Counted from the stretch's first letter, positions 21,865 through 30,200 are shown. The stretch: DNA of 34,691 nt from Clostridia bacterium (GCA_017523615.1 JAFWWK010000254.1:1-34691), one strand, 5' to 3'. Numbers and translations are program-made. The notes: generated by a model not told the origin, from the letters alone.

Positions 21865-23220
21865 ATGACATTGAAACGCCCAAAGAACCGCAGGCCTCTG
21901 GGCGCGAACCGTTTGCTGGCCCTGGGTTTCATCGCCCTGATCCTGCTGGGTACGCTGCTCCTGTGCCTGCCCTTCGCCTCCCGGAGCGGCCGCAGCGCGG
22001 GCCTGGTGCCGGCCATGTTCACCGCCGCCAGCGCCACCTGCGTCACCGGGCTCAGCCTTTTCGACACCTGGACCCAGTGGAGCGGCTTCGGACAGGCGGT
22101 GATCCTCTGCCTGATCGAGATCGGCGGCCTGGGTTTCATGTCCGTGGCCAGCCTCCTGGTGTTCGTCCTCCGGGGCCGTTTCGGCATGCGGGATTCCCTG
22201 GTGATCTCCCAGGCCATGGGCGAGGAAGACATGAGCCGCATCCGCCATATGCAGGGTTTCATGCTGATCGGCTGCATCCTGACGGAGCTGCTCGGCGCCC
22301 TGGTGCTGTCGCTCCGTTTCCTTTCCAAATACGGCTTCGGGAAGGCTGTCCAGCTGGGAGTGTTCCATTCTGTCAGCGCTTTCTGCAACGCCGGCTTCGA
22401 CATCTTCGGCTTTATCGCACCGGGGCAGAGCCTGATCACTTTTTACAACGACCCCATCGTCCTTTTGACGCTCTCTTTCCTGATCGTCTTCGGCGGCCTG
22501 GGATTCCTGGTGTGGGAGGAGGTATGGCGGGTCCGCTCCTTCCGAAAGCTCAGCGTATACACCCGCCTGGTCCTTTTCTCCACCCTGGCGCTCCTCGGGG
22601 CCGGGACGGTCTTTTTCGCCTTCTGCGAATGGAACAACCCCGCGACCATGGGCGGGATGAACGCGGGTGAAAAGCTGCTGGCCGCCTTTTTCCAGAGCGT
22701 CACCCTGCGGACAGCCGGCTTTTCCGGGATCGACCAGGCCGGCCTGACCGAGGCCGGGAAGGCTTTCTCCATCTTCCTGATGCTCATCGGCGGTTCCTCT
22801 GGTTCCACCGCCGGCGGGCTTAAGACGGTCACGTTCCTTGTGATCCTGCTGTTTTTGTGGAGCAGGATGCGCGGCAAGGCCGCCATCGTGGTCTATAAGC
22901 GCACCATCCCTTCCCAGGCGGTATTCAACGCCCTGACCATCTTCGGCATCATGATCGGGGTGATCTTCGTGGGAACGGTGTTCCTCTGCTGCGACAGCGG
23001 CCTCACCCTGACCGAGGCGATGTTCGAATCGGTCAGCGCCATCGCCACCGTTGGCCTGAGCCTGAACGTGTCCCCCCGCCTCTCGACCGCCTCCAGGCTG
23101 CTGATCATCCTTTTCATGTACTTCGGCCGGGTCGGGGTACTGACCATCAGCCTGGGCTTCCTGAAGGATAAAAACGAGCCCCGGTATCGTTATGCGGACA
23201 CCACGATCCTGATCGGATAA
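21865..23220 (+). CDS. ktrB: Potassium channel-transporter subunit, KtrB/TrkH family
   Basis: 451 residues from the ATG at 21865. A GTG at 21856 is in frame but sits directly against the GAGGAA ribosome binding site, so it is less likely. The fourfold repeat of pore units is visible: selectivity-filter segments TCVTGLS, FCNAGFD, RTAGFSG and ATVGLSL, each with the conserved filter Gly, between about eight to ten membrane helices. The length fits KtrB. It conducts K+ (often Na+-assisted) through the cytoplasmic membrane and is gated by the KtrA ring encoded next. The gene has its own promoter and is 76 nt upstream of ktrA on the same strand. Confidence 0.94.
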   Translation: MTLKRPKNRRPLGANRLLALGFIALILLGTLLLCLPFASRSGRSAGLVPAMFTAASATCVTGLSLFDTWTQWSGFGQAVILCLIEIGGLGFMSVASLLVFVLRGRFGMRDSLVISQAMGEEDMSRIRHMQGFMLIGCILTELLGALVLSLRFLSKYGFGKAVQLGVFHSVSAFCNAGFDIFGFIAPGQSLITFYNDPIVLLTLSFLIVFGGLGFLVWEEVWRVRSFRKLSVYTRLVLFSTLALLGAGTVFFAFCEWNNPATMGGMNAGEKLLAAFFQSVTLRTAGFSGIDQAGLTEAGKAFSIFLMLIGGSSGSTAGGLKTVTFLVILLFLWSRMRGKAAIVVYKRTIPSQAVFNALTIFGIMIGVIFVGTVFLCCDSGLTLTEAMFESVSAIATVGLSLNVSPRLSTASRLLIILFMYFGRVGVLTISLGFLKDKNEPRYRYADTTILIG

Positions 23221-23296
23221 CGCCCGCTTCGCTCCCGCGGGAAAAGCGCGGAACGATCCTGCGCCGGACAAAAAAGAATCACAGGAGGATGGCACC

Positions 23297-23947
23297 ATGA
23301 AAAGCTACGCCGTTTTGGGTCTGGGCCGTTTCGGAAAACAGCTGGCCCTGAGCCTGGCCCGCCAGGGGGCCGAGGTCCTGGCCATCGACCGCAACAGAAA
23401 AAACGTGGACGAGGTGGCCGATGAGGTGACCCGCGCCGTGACTGCCAACATTCAGGACAAAGACGTGATGACCGAGCTGGGCGTCACGGAATGCGACTGC
23501 GTCATCCTGGCTTTCGGCGGCGACCTGGCCGCCAGCGTCATCGGGCTGATGAACCTGAAGTCCATGGGCGTCAAGCGCATCATCTGCAAGGCCTACGACC
23601 AGACCTACAAGGACGTGCTGCTGAAGCTGGGCGCCGACCAGGTGATCATCCCGGAGCAGGAGATCGCCGACAAGCTGGCCAACCAGCTCATCTCCCCGAT
23701 GCTGAAGGACTACATCGCCCTGAGCGACGGCTATGTGGTGGAGGAGGTGACCGCCCCGTCCTTCTGGCTGGACCGGACCCTGGCGGACCTGAGGATCCGT
23801 TCCAGGTATAAGGCAGACGTCATCGCCATCAAGCGCAGCGGCAAAATGCTGATATCGCCCGGCGGGGACGACGCCATCAAAAAGGGCGACATCCTGGTGC
23901 TTCTCGGGGAGCAGGAAGCCCTGGACGACATCCGCAAGCTAAGGTAA
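23297..23947 (+). CDS. ktrA: Potassium uptake regulatory subunit, KtrA (RCK domains)
   Basis: 216 residues, the size of single-unit KtrA rather than double TrkA. The RCK-N Rossmann motif GLGRFG is at 8-13, with the acidic end of the second strand at D31, as in nucleotide-binding RCK domains. The RCK-C domain fills about 135-216, the usual c-di-AMP-binding region in Bacillota. It forms a cytosolic octameric ring that opens or closes KtrB in response to ATP/ADP. ACAGGAGG lies 8 nt before the ATG. It follows ktrB by 76 nt, consistent with one operon, and no terminator is evident before the next gene. Confidence 0.95.
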   Translation: MKSYAVLGLGRFGKQLALSLARQGAEVLAIDRNRKNVDEVADEVTRAVTANIQDKDVMTELGVTECDCVILAFGGDLAASVIGLMNLKSMGVKRIICKAYDQTYKDVLLKLGADQVIIPEQEIADKLANQLISPMLKDYIALSDGYVVEEVTAPSFWLDRTLADLRIRSRYKADVIAIKRSGKMLISPGGDDAIKKGDILVLLGEQEALDDIRKLR

Positions 23948-24025
23948 CAGTTTTTTCCCCGTTTCGGCAAAACGGATGCCTCAGGAGATCCAAATTCAAA
24001 AACCGACTTTCGCTTGGGAGGGCCG

Positions 24026-26062
24026 ATGAAAAAAGCGGAAATCCTGGCCCCGGCCGGCGGGGAAGCGCAGCTGACCGCCGCCGTGCGGTCCGGCGCGGAC
24101 GCCGTATACCTGGGTCAGAAAGCATTCAACGCCCGGATGGGGGCGGACAATTTCGACGACCTGGCCGCCGTGGTGTCCTTCTGCCACGCCCGGGGCGTCA
24201 GGGTCTACGTTACCTTCAACACCCTGTGGAAACAGTCCGAGACCGGGGACGCCGTGCGCGCCCTGCGGAAGGTGGCGGACAGCGGCGCCGACGCCATCCT
24301 GGCCGCGGACATGGGCACCGTGTTCCTGGCGAGGAAATGCTGCCCTGGCCTTCCGCTCCATGCCTCCACACAGATGACGGTCACCTCGGCTGCCGGCGTC
24401 CGGCTGATGCGGGACATGGGCTTTTCCCGTTGTGTCCTCGCCCGGGAGATGAGCCGGGAGGAAATCCGCGAAGCCGCCCGCGTCGAGGGCATCGAGACCG
24501 AGGTCTTCGTTCACGGCGCCCTGTGCATGAGCCTTTCCGGCCAGTGCTTCCTGTCCTCCGTCCTTGGCGGCCGCAGCGGCAACCGCGGGCGCTGCGCCCA
24601 GCCATGCCGGCTGGATTTTACGTCTGGCGGCAGGGAATACGTCCTCAGCCTGAAAGACCTGAGCCTGGTGGACAAGATCGCCGAGCTTGAAGCCATGGGG
24701 GTGGACAGCCTGAAGATCGAGGGAAGGCTGAAACGCCCGGAATACGTATCGGCCGCCGTCACCGCCTGCCGTATGGCCAGGGACGGGGAAAAGCCCGACA
24801 TGGACACCCTTCAGAAGGTCTTTTCCCGGTCCGGCTTCACCCAGGGCTATTATACAGCCCAAAGGAACGCCTCCATGTTCGGGATACGCGTGAAGGAGGA
24901 CGAAGAAAAGTCCCGGGAGGTCCTCGGCGCGATCCGGGACAATTACCGGCGGGAATATCCCCGCCTGCCCCTGGACGCGGTCTTTGCCACATATCCCGGG
25001 GAAAAAGCCCGCCTGACCTTTGCATGCGGGGATCAAACCGTATCAGTCCAGGGCCCTGTCCCCGAAAGGGCGGAAAACCGGGAGCTGGATGAAGAAAACG
25101 TCCGCGCCGTCCTTGAAAAACTGGGAGGGACCGCCTTTTATCTCCGGAGTTCTGCGCTGCGCGCCGCGCCATCCCTCTGGCTTTCGGCCTCCGACATCGG
25201 CGCCATGCGCAGGGAAGCTGCCGGCATGATGTCGGAAGCCCTCGGACGGGTCGCGCCGCATCCCTTCACACCCTGCGCCATACCCTGCGGGGGTAAGAAG
25301 GCCTCCCCCGTCCTCCGCCGGGTGTTCCTCGCCTCAAGGGAGCAATTGACCGACGAAACGGCGGCCTTCGCCGACCTCGTTTACCTGCCCCTTTCCCAAA
25401 TCAGCCCTGATATTATCGACCACTGGCCCGGAAAGATCCATGGCCGCATCGACCGGGTGCTTTTCGGCGCGGAGGAGGAAAATGAAAGGAAGGTCCTCCG
25501 GGAAAAATGCCTCCTGGAGCTCAAGGGTGTCAGCGTTTCGTCCCCCGCCGGCATTTCTCTCGCAAAGGATGAAGGGCTTGAGATGTACGGGGAATGCACC
25601 CTGGGGATCATGAACGGCTGCGCGCTTCAGCAGTACGCCAGTCTCGGCCTCACGGGCTGCGACCTGACCTTTGAGTGTGCCCTTGACGAAATGAAGCAGA
25701 TCCCCCCGCTTATTTCCCTCGGTTGTGCAGTATACGCCCATTTGCCGCTGATGACCTTCCGTTCCTGTCCCCTTCGCGGGAAGGAGGGCTGCGGCAAATG
25801 CACCGGCGGCGGGGAGGTGCTTGACCGGTACGGTTTGTCCTTTCCCGTCTCCTGCCACCAAAGGCGGTATTCGGTGATGCTCAATCCCCAGCCCCTGTAC
25901 ATGGGCGACAAGGCCGGCCTGATCCCCGAGGGGATATCCCATTCGTTCTATTTCACTTTGGAAAGCGCCGAGGAATGCGCCTCCGTCCTGCGCCGTTTCC
26001 GTTCTGGCCGGCCCTGGGAGGGCCCCTTTACCCGGGCCCTGTACCTCCGGCCCGTCAGATAA
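24026..26062 (+). CDS. U32 family protein, RNA-hydroxylation type (formerly peptidase)
   Basis: 678 residues from the ATG at 24026, behind GGGAGG; the in-frame TTG at 24014 is less likely. The N-terminal half is a U32 barrel with EILAPAG, DAVYLG, the HASTQM motif, and FVHGALCMSLSGQC followed by CAQPCR, the cysteines that bind an Fe-S cluster in characterised members. A C-terminal extension of about 350 residues contains further Cys (SCPLRGKEGCGKC and a later SCHQRR). Length and layout resemble RlhA, which hydroxylates 23S rRNA C2501, more than the shorter TrhP tRNA enzymes. Prephenate-dependent hydroxylation is known for E. coli relatives; its extension to this protein is inference. It follows ktrA by 78 nt. 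Confidence 0.85.
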   Translation: MKKAEILAPAGGEAQLTAAVRSGADAVYLGQKAFNARMGADNFDDLAAVVSFCHARGVRVYVTFNTLWKQSETGDAVRALRKVADSGADAILAADMGTVFLARKCCPGLPLHASTQMTVTSAAGVRLMRDMGFSRCVLAREMSREEIREAARVEGIETEVFVHGALCMSLSGQCFLSSVLGGRSGNRGRCAQPCRLDFTSGGREYVLSLKDLSLVDKIAELEAMGVDSLKIEGRLKRPEYVSAAVTACRMARDGEKPDMDTLQKVFSRSGFTQGYYTAQRNASMFGIRVKEDEEKSREVLGAIRDNYRREYPRLPLDAVFATYPGEKARLTFACGDQTVSVQGPVPERAENRELDEENVRAVLEKLGGTAFYLRSSALRAAPSLWLSASDIGAMRREAAGMMSEALGRVAPHPFTPCAIPCGGKKASPVLRRVFLASREQLTDETAAFADLVYLPLSQISPDIIDHWPGKIHGRIDRVLFGAEEENERKVLREKCLLELKGVSVSSPAGISLAKDEGLEMYGECTLGIMNGCALQQYASLGLTGCDLTFECALDEMKQIPPLISLGCAVYAHLPLMTFRSCPLRGKEGCGKCTGGGEVLDRYGLSFPVSCHQRRYSVMLNPQPLYMGDKAGLIPEGISHSFYFTLESAEECASVLRRFRSGRPWEGPFTRALYLRPVR

Positions 26063-26118
26063 GCCGGTCCATGGCCTGTGCCGCTCCGCTCCGTATTCGA
26101 TCATGAAATGAGGAATCC

Positions 26119-26505
26119 ATGAAGACGCCCGTACTGATCCTTTTCAATTTTTCCCCCGCCCGCGCCGCCGCCGTCTCATCCTGCGCCCGGGACTGCGGCT
26201 TTGAAGTTCGCATCGCAGCGAGCAGCGAGCACCGCGTGCCCCTGTCCTCCATCTCGGGGCCGACCCCGGCGGACGCGCTGAGCCGGCCGGCATTCACGGA
26301 CGAGATGCTGGTTTTTGCCGCCTCCGACAGGGAAAGGGTGTTCGCCTTCCTGGAGCGCATGAAGGCGGGCGGCATCGCTCCGGTGGCTCTTAAGGCCGTC
26401 CTGACCCCATACAATATCCTATGGACGCCGGAAGAATTGCACAGGGAGCTGAAAAAGGAGCACCTGGCCCTGGCCCGCGGAGAAGCGGCATCCCATCGCG
26501 CGTGA
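26119..26505 (+). CDS. DUF3783 domain protein
   Basis: 128 residues, no signal peptide. The C-terminal half matches the DUF3783 pattern, with EMLVFAASDRERVFAFLERMKAGGI, then PVALKAVLTPYNILWTPEELHRELKKEH as its conserved core. The fold and function are unknown to me. GAGGA before the ATG supports the start. It lies 56 nt after the U32 gene on the same strand, and the pair may be cotranscribed. A rubrerythrin promoter begins 28 nt after its stop. Confidence 0.75.
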   Translation: MKTPVLILFNFSPARAAAVSSCARDCGFEVRIAASSEHRVPLSSISGPTPADALSRPAFTDEMLVFAASDRERVFAFLERMKAGGIAPVALKAVLTPYNILWTPEELHRELKKEHLALARGEAASHRA

Positions 26506-26533
26506 TTTTTTGGTCTCGGCATGATCTCGGCAT

Positions 26534-26563
26534 TTGACTAACCCGCTTGCCGGGTGTTATGAT
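26534..26563 (+). promoter_or_regulatory. Rubrerythrin promoter with a palindrome in the spacer
   Basis: TTGACT (26534-26539), 18-nt spacer, TATGAT (26558-26563). The spacer contains ACCCG-CTTGC-CGGGT (26541-26555), an inverted repeat placed where a repressor could occlude RNA polymerase. It does not resemble the PerR box. Confidence 0.65.
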
Positions 26564-26573
26564 GATTTTGTAA

Positions 26574-26604
26574 ATCGATCCGGGCCAAAGCCCGAACCAT
26601 CGAT
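26574..26604 (+). promoter_or_regulatory. 5' UTR hairpin of rubrerythrin
   Basis: ATCGAT (26574-26579) pairs with ATCGAT (26599-26604), enclosing CGGGC/GCCCG (26581-26585/26590-26594) with loop CAAA. It ends immediately before AGGAGG at 26606, so it may stabilise the mRNA or influence ribosome access. Confidence 0.5.
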
Positions 26605-26618
26605 CAGGAGGAAAAACC

Positions 26619-27152
26619 ATGGAACTGAAAGGCAGCAAGACCGAAAAAAACCTGCAGACCGCCTTCGCCGGCGAATCCCAGGCCCGCAACAAGTACACCT
26701 ATTTTGCTTCCGTCGCGAAGAAAGAGGGCTATGAACAGATCAGCGCCCTTTTCCTGAAAACCGCCGAAAACGAAAAAGAGCATGCCAAACTGTGGTTCAA
26801 AGCGCTGGGCGGCATCGGGAACACCGCGGCCAACCTGGCGGCGGCGGCTGACGGCGAAAACTACGAATGGACCGATATGTACGAGACCTTTGCCAGGGAA
26901 GCCGAGGAAGAAGGCTTCACTGACCTGGCCGCCCAGTTCCGCGGCGTCGCTGCCATCGAACGCGCCCACGAGGAGCGCTACCGCGCTCTTCTGCGCAACG
27001 TGGAAGCCCAGGCCGTTTTTGAAAAGAGCGAAGTCAAGGTTTGGGAATGCCGCAACTGCGGCCACATCGTGGTGGGCACCAAGGCTCCCGACATCTGCCC
27101 CGTCTGCGCCCATCCCCAGAGTTACTTTGAGATCCGCTCGGAAAATTACTGA
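26619..27152 (+). CDS. rbr: Rubrerythrin
   Basis: 177 residues with the two-domain classic architecture. A four-helix ferritin-like domain (1-140) carries the diiron ligands in [18 protein letters not shown], and the second-half REAEEEGF and [10 protein letters not shown] segments. A C-terminal rubredoxin domain (about 142-177) has CRNC and CPVC knuckles around [12 protein letters not shown]. The enzyme reduces hydrogen peroxide in the cytoplasm of anaerobes using electrons from rubredoxin or NADH-dependent reductases. AGGAGG lies 7 nt before the ATG. It is a single-gene unit with its own promoter. Its stop codon is part of the first small palindrome of the downstream intergenic element. Confidence 0.96.
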   Translation: MELKGSKTEKNLQTAFAGESQARNKYTYFASVAKKEGYEQISALFLKTAENEKEHAKLWFKALGGIGNTAANLAAAADGENYEWTDMYETFAREAEEEGFTDLAAQFRGVAAIERAHEERYRALLRNVEAQAVFEKSEVKVWECRNCGHIVVGTKAPDICPVCAHPQSYFEIRSENY

Positions 27153-27378
27153 TACTCATCAAATTGGTCAGTATGTACCCATCCCCGTCGGCGTTATACC
27201 GCGGACCGGCACGGTCCTCCGATACTATTCTCAAATTGGTTTAGCCAATTTGAGATGCCGCGTGCTGCGCACGCTCATGCCGCGCAAAGCGCGTCATTCC
27301 GTCTCATGCGATCTCATACGCGCCTTCGGCGCTATTAAAACAGCATTGGCTGTTTTAAAATGATCAGTATGACCCTTT
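27147..27378. repeat. Palindrome-rich intergenic element
   Basis: About 230 bp without a supported gene, built of palindromes: TACTGA/TCAGTA (27147-27152/27168-27173); an 11-bp stem at 27229-27255; GCGTGC/GCACGC (27260-27274); GCGCC/GGCGC (27320-27332); and TTAAAACAGC/GCTGTTTTAA with loop ATTG (27335-27358). The GATACT...CAAATTGGT block occurs twice (27151-27168 and 27221-27240). The motif TCAGTATG followed by (T)ACCC is found near both ends (27168-27180 and 27364-27375). This combination resembles non-coding palindromic repeat elements of the REP/MITE kind. Confidence 0.6.
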
Positions 27379-27407
27379 ATCGCCGGAGCGCTTTTCGCTC
27401 CGGCGAT
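27379..27407 (+). terminator. Terminator, rubrerythrin side
   Basis: A perfect 12-bp stem, ATCGCCGGAGCG (27379-27390) with CGCTCCGGCGAT (27396-27407), and loop CTTTT. The following T content is modest (ATTGTT). Confidence 0.6.
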
Positions 27408-27417
27408 ATTGTTATAA

Positions 27418-27447
27418 AAAAGCCCCTCTTCGTCGTGAGGGGCTTTT
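27418..27447. terminator. Bidirectional terminator between convergent genes
   Basis: AAAAGCCCCTC (27418-27428) pairs with GAGGGGCTTTT (27437-27447), with an 8-nt loop. T-runs are present on either strand. It lies 21 nt past the stop of the minus-strand E2-like gene. Confidence 0.9.
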
Positions 27448-27468
27448 GTTATCCCGCCGTCCGGACGG

Positions 27469-28350
27469 TCATTTGACCTTCGGCACGTGGTATTCGACCC
27501 TGGGATCGTATCTGACGCTCTCGGGGGGCGTTTCCAGGATGGACGGGTCGTTCAGGCAGCGATTGATCGTGGTAAAGAAGCGGGCAAAATGGGCGCCGCT
27601 TGACACCCTCTCGTCGGCGGTGATGCCGATGGGCAGGAAACGCTTCATTCGGGTCTGTCCCTTTTCCACCACCGCTTTTTTCTCCACGGTGCCCATCCCA
27701 AAGAACAGGCTGGTAGAGCCGAAGTTATAGATATGGTGATTGACATGGTGCAGTCCGATGGAAGCGTTGTTGGTGATAAACAGGCTGGTATGGAAGGGCA
27801 GGCTGTCAAGGAACGAGCCGGGCATCAACCCGTAACGGTCCATTAGCTTCACCAGGGCGACGATCAGGGTGGTAAGCCCGGGCACCAGCAAAACGCCGGA
27901 GGCAAGCTTATCTGCGAAATTCTTTTTTTCTTCACCACGGTTGTTTTCGATCACCGTGATCATCCTGTCCCGCACGTCGTAGATGGTATCGGTGGGATCG
28001 AATTTGATCTTCACAACCGTTTCGCCCTTGTCCGCATCCCGGGGATCCTTGAGCATCGTAAAGGATACGGTGCAGTTGTTCCGGGAATAATACTGCTTGT
28101 TCATGATATACCGGTTGATCTCCGGATGCTGGCTGACAGAACGGACGAATGCCGCGATGATGATCTGCATATAGGTGATCTTTTCACCCTTGGCCGCCTG
28201 GTCCGCGATGTATCTGGTCAGCATTTCGAAGTCCACCTCGTGCTGCAAAAAAACCATGGAATCCACACGGGTAGGCATCAGATAGGGCGTGATCCTCACG
28301 ATCGGTTCGATATTCGGGGTCCTGCGGCCGTCCGGCCTGAAACCAAACAT
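27469..28350 (-). CDS. Free-standing E2-like acyltransferase-fold protein lacking the catalytic His
   Basis: 293 residues forming only the catalytic-domain fold of 2-oxoacid dehydrogenase E2 (chloramphenicol-acetyltransferase-like); no lipoyl or E1-binding domain is present. The C-terminal motif, HxxxDG in active E2, reads D246-E247-R248-V249-S250-S251-G252, so both the catalytic His and the Asp are replaced. Relatives I recall from gut Bacillota also have DER at this place, so this is probably a family feature rather than decay. A hydrophobic segment near 152-168 and a His-rich HHVNHHIYNFG segment (201-211) are notable. AGGAGG supports the ATG. Function unknown; no dehydrogenase genes are near. 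It is the last gene on the minus strand before the bidirectional terminator. Confidence 0.8.
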   Translation of the reverse strand: MFGFRPDGRRTPNIEPIVRITPYLMPTRVDSMVFLQHEVDFEMLTRYIADQAAKGEKITYMQIIIAAFVRSVSQHPEINRYIMNKQYYSRNNCTVSFTMLKDPRDADKGETVVKIKFDPTDTIYDVRDRMITVIENNRGEEKKNFADKLASGVLLVPGLTTLIVALVKLMDRYGLMPGSFLDSLPFHTSLFITNNASIGLHHVNHHIYNFGSTSLFFGMGTVEKKAVVEKGQTRMKRFLPIGITADERVSSGAHFARFFTTINRCLNDPSILETPPESVRYDPRVEYHVPKVK

Positions 28351-28445
28351 GGTGCTGTCCTCCTGGCAAAAAAGTTGTGATTTGTGATCCGGTTTTCTTG
28401 AGTGCGCCTGTCCGTTTAGACGGAAAACCCTTGCCTTTCTTTTCC

Positions 28446-29162
28446 TTACGGATCCACCAGTTCCAGCGCGTCAAGCATCCTGGTGCGGTAGTCCTTCCAT
28501 GCATCTTCGTTTTTCCAGTAGTCCTGCAGCGCAAAATAACGGACGAGTCCGTCCTTATAGTCTGTTGAAACAATGGGAGAATACGCGGCGTATCCGTTAA
28601 GAGAGATCAGCACCGCCCTGGCATTGCCAAACGTTTCGCTGATGGAAACAGGCACTCCGGCTTCGCAGGGGATCCCGTCCCCCATAAGGGCGGAAACAGA
28701 GGTATACACCGTCAATGTGGGCGTTCCCTTGAAAAACACCTCGCCGCTCCTGACCTCTCCCTCCACTGTCATTGTTCCGTCGTCCGCGTTGACCTTGACA
28801 AACAACAGGCCGATAACGACCCGCCTGGTCACGATGGCATAGATGTAGACTGTGTTCTCACCGACACTCAGGTCCACAGGAACTACGTTTGTTTCATCGT
28901 CGTTTGAAAGGATCCTGCCCACCTCATAGCCGGCAACAAAACACCTGTCGACGATCCATTTGCCTTCCCCGCCGGAAGTGTCCGACGCCTGAGACGTGGA
29001 GCCGTTGACGTTGTTCAGGATCGTTTTATTGTAATCGACGTACCATACTTCCGCATAGCCCGTCATATCCGTATTGGCCCATTGTCTTACGTCGGCGCGG
29101 ACAGACGTCAAAAAGGATATGGCCAGAAGGGCAGCCAGGAGCAGGATCGAAAGCTTCTTCAT
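28446..29162 (-). CDS. Secreted protein, paralog family of three (member C)
   Basis: 238 residues from the ATG at 29162, chosen because a G-run lies 6 nt upstream; the ATG at 29168 abuts it. A signal peptide (KKLSILLLAALLAISFLTSVRA) precedes a mature domain that begins RQWANTDMTGYAEVWYVDYN. It shares with the two genes upstream the order of motifs: DRCFVAGYEVGRI, NVVPVDLSVGENTVYIYAIVT, IGLLFVKVNADDG, TLTVYTS, AVLISLNGYA, and a final ALQDYW-YRTRMLDAL. It is the most diverged copy, is shorter before the VAGYE motif, and has two Cys in the mature part. No known domain was recognised. Mostly beta-structure is likely. The own promoter at 29210-29238 suggests separate transcription. Confidence 0.8.
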   Translation of the reverse strand: MKKLSILLLAALLAISFLTSVRADVRQWANTDMTGYAEVWYVDYNKTILNNVNGSTSQASDTSGGEGKWIVDRCFVAGYEVGRILSNDDETNVVPVDLSVGENTVYIYAIVTRRVVIGLLFVKVNADDGTMTVEGEVRSGEVFFKGTPTLTVYTSVSALMGDGIPCEAGVPVSISETFGNARAVLISLNGYAAYSPIVSTDYKDGLVRYFALQDYWKNEDAWKDYRTRMLDALELVDP

Positions 29163-29209
29163 ACGCATCCCCCCGTTGGAAACGGTAAGAACTATACAAT
29201 TTTAATCTA

Positions 29210-29238
29210 CCACAAAAAAACCTTCATAGCAAGCGAAA
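29210..29238 (-). promoter_or_regulatory. Promoter of paralog C
   Basis: Minus strand: TTGCTA, then a 17-nt spacer ending in a T-run plus GTGG, then TAGATT, giving an extended -10 (TGG before the box). The layout matches the promoters of the two sister genes. Confidence 0.6.
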
Positions 29239-29304
29239 GCGGGAAATATCGGATATCCATATTTTTTTTCGGCATTATCCTGTCGGCGGAAACCGCGTCT
29301 TTGC

Positions 29305-29358
29305 AAAAACCCCGTACGCGGGGATCAAAAAAGCGGACGCCTCCGAAAAGACGTCCGC
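29305..29358 (-). terminator. Tandem terminators after paralog B
   Basis: Two hairpins on the minus strand: GCGGACG/CGTCCGC (29352-29358 and 29333-29339) followed by six T, then CCCCG/CGGGG (29310-29323) followed by five T (29309-29305). Together they isolate paralog B from paralog C. Confidence 0.85.
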
Positions 29359-29376
29359 ATATACGGTCTTTTTTGA

Positions 29377-30159
29377 TCAGCGGAAAGCAACCTTGGAGCG
29401 CATGGGGACCATGGTATCACGGTAGGCGCGCACCCAGGCTTCATCCCTGTAATAATCCTGGTAGGAGAATTTCCTGCCGCTCTTCAGGTTGCCAACCAGG
29501 GTGGGATAGGTGACCTTGCCGGTGATGGAAAGCAGGACCGCGTCGGCATCGCCCAGTTCGTCCTTGATACTGATGGGCTCGGCAAAGGGGAAGTCGTCGT
29601 TGGCGCCGTCAAGCACCTGGTGCCTGGTGGTGTAAATGGTCAGCGTATTGACGGTCTTGTTGTAAATACCGTCCTTCAGCTGGCCTTCCACCTGGAGGTA
29701 ACCCTCGTCCACATTGACCTTGGCATACAGAAGGCCAATGACGATGTTGCTCTTGGTGACGATGGGATACACAAATGCAGTGTTTTGCGCCACGGTCAAG
29801 TCAACGGGAACCACGTTCACATCGCTCTTGGCGGTGCTGATGATCTCGCCGGCTTCAAAACCCGCCACATAAATGTTGGAAATAACGTAGCGCGCATCCT
29901 TGAAGGGGTTCTTGGGATCGCTGTCCTCGCAGGAAGGGAAGGTTTCTTCAACGGCGATATCGAAGCTCCAATAGTCGGCGGCTTCATCCTGTGTTTTGCC
30001 ATAGATGTCGATCGCGATGGTCTGGTTGTAATTGAACAGGTAGACGACCTTGTAGCCTTCCAGATCGATATCCACCCACTGCTGCGGGGCTGCCAGCGCG
30101 GGTACAGCGCAGACAATTACCAAAGCCAACGCCAGTATAACAGCTGAAATCTTTTTCAT
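29377..30159 (-). CDS. Secreted protein, paralog family of three (member B)
   Basis: 260 residues from the ATG at 30159, preceded by GGGAGG. A Sec signal (MKKISAVILALALVIVCAVPALAA) is followed by a mature part beginning PQQWVDIDLEGYKVVYLFNYN. Conserved blocks shared with member A are YVISNIYVAGFEAGEI, NVVPVDLTVAQNTAFVYPIVTKS, IVIGLLYAKVNVDEGYLQVEG, TLTIYTT, AEPISIKDELGDADAVLLSITGKVTYPTL, and SYQDYYRDEAWVRAYRDTM. There is no anchor, lipobox or sorting signal, so it is presumably released or held non-covalently at the surface. A single Cys is in the mature region. I recognise no known family. It has its own promoter and a pair of terminators, so it is a monocistronic unit. Confidence 0.82.
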   Translation of the reverse strand: MKKISAVILALALVIVCAVPALAAPQQWVDIDLEGYKVVYLFNYNQTIAIDIYGKTQDEAADYWSFDIAVEETFPSCEDSDPKNPFKDARYVISNIYVAGFEAGEIISTAKSDVNVVPVDLTVAQNTAFVYPIVTKSNIVIGLLYAKVNVDEGYLQVEGQLKDGIYNKTVNTLTIYTTRHQVLDGANDDFPFAEPISIKDELGDADAVLLSITGKVTYPTLVGNLKSGRKFSYQDYYRDEAWVRAYRDTMVPMRSKVAFR

Positions 30160-30200
30160 TTCGTTTGAACCTCCCTGTATCATTGGTTTCTTCAACGCTT

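Noticed and set aside
21793..23298. 501-residue minus-strand frame across ktrB
   Set aside because: Antisense to a clear K+ transporter; the product is Glu/Gln/His-rich low-complexity sequence.
27153..27363. Reading frame extending through the palindromic region after rubrerythrin
   Set aside because: The frame overlapping rubrerythrin in another phase has no start signal or coding character, and the region is dominated by palindromes.
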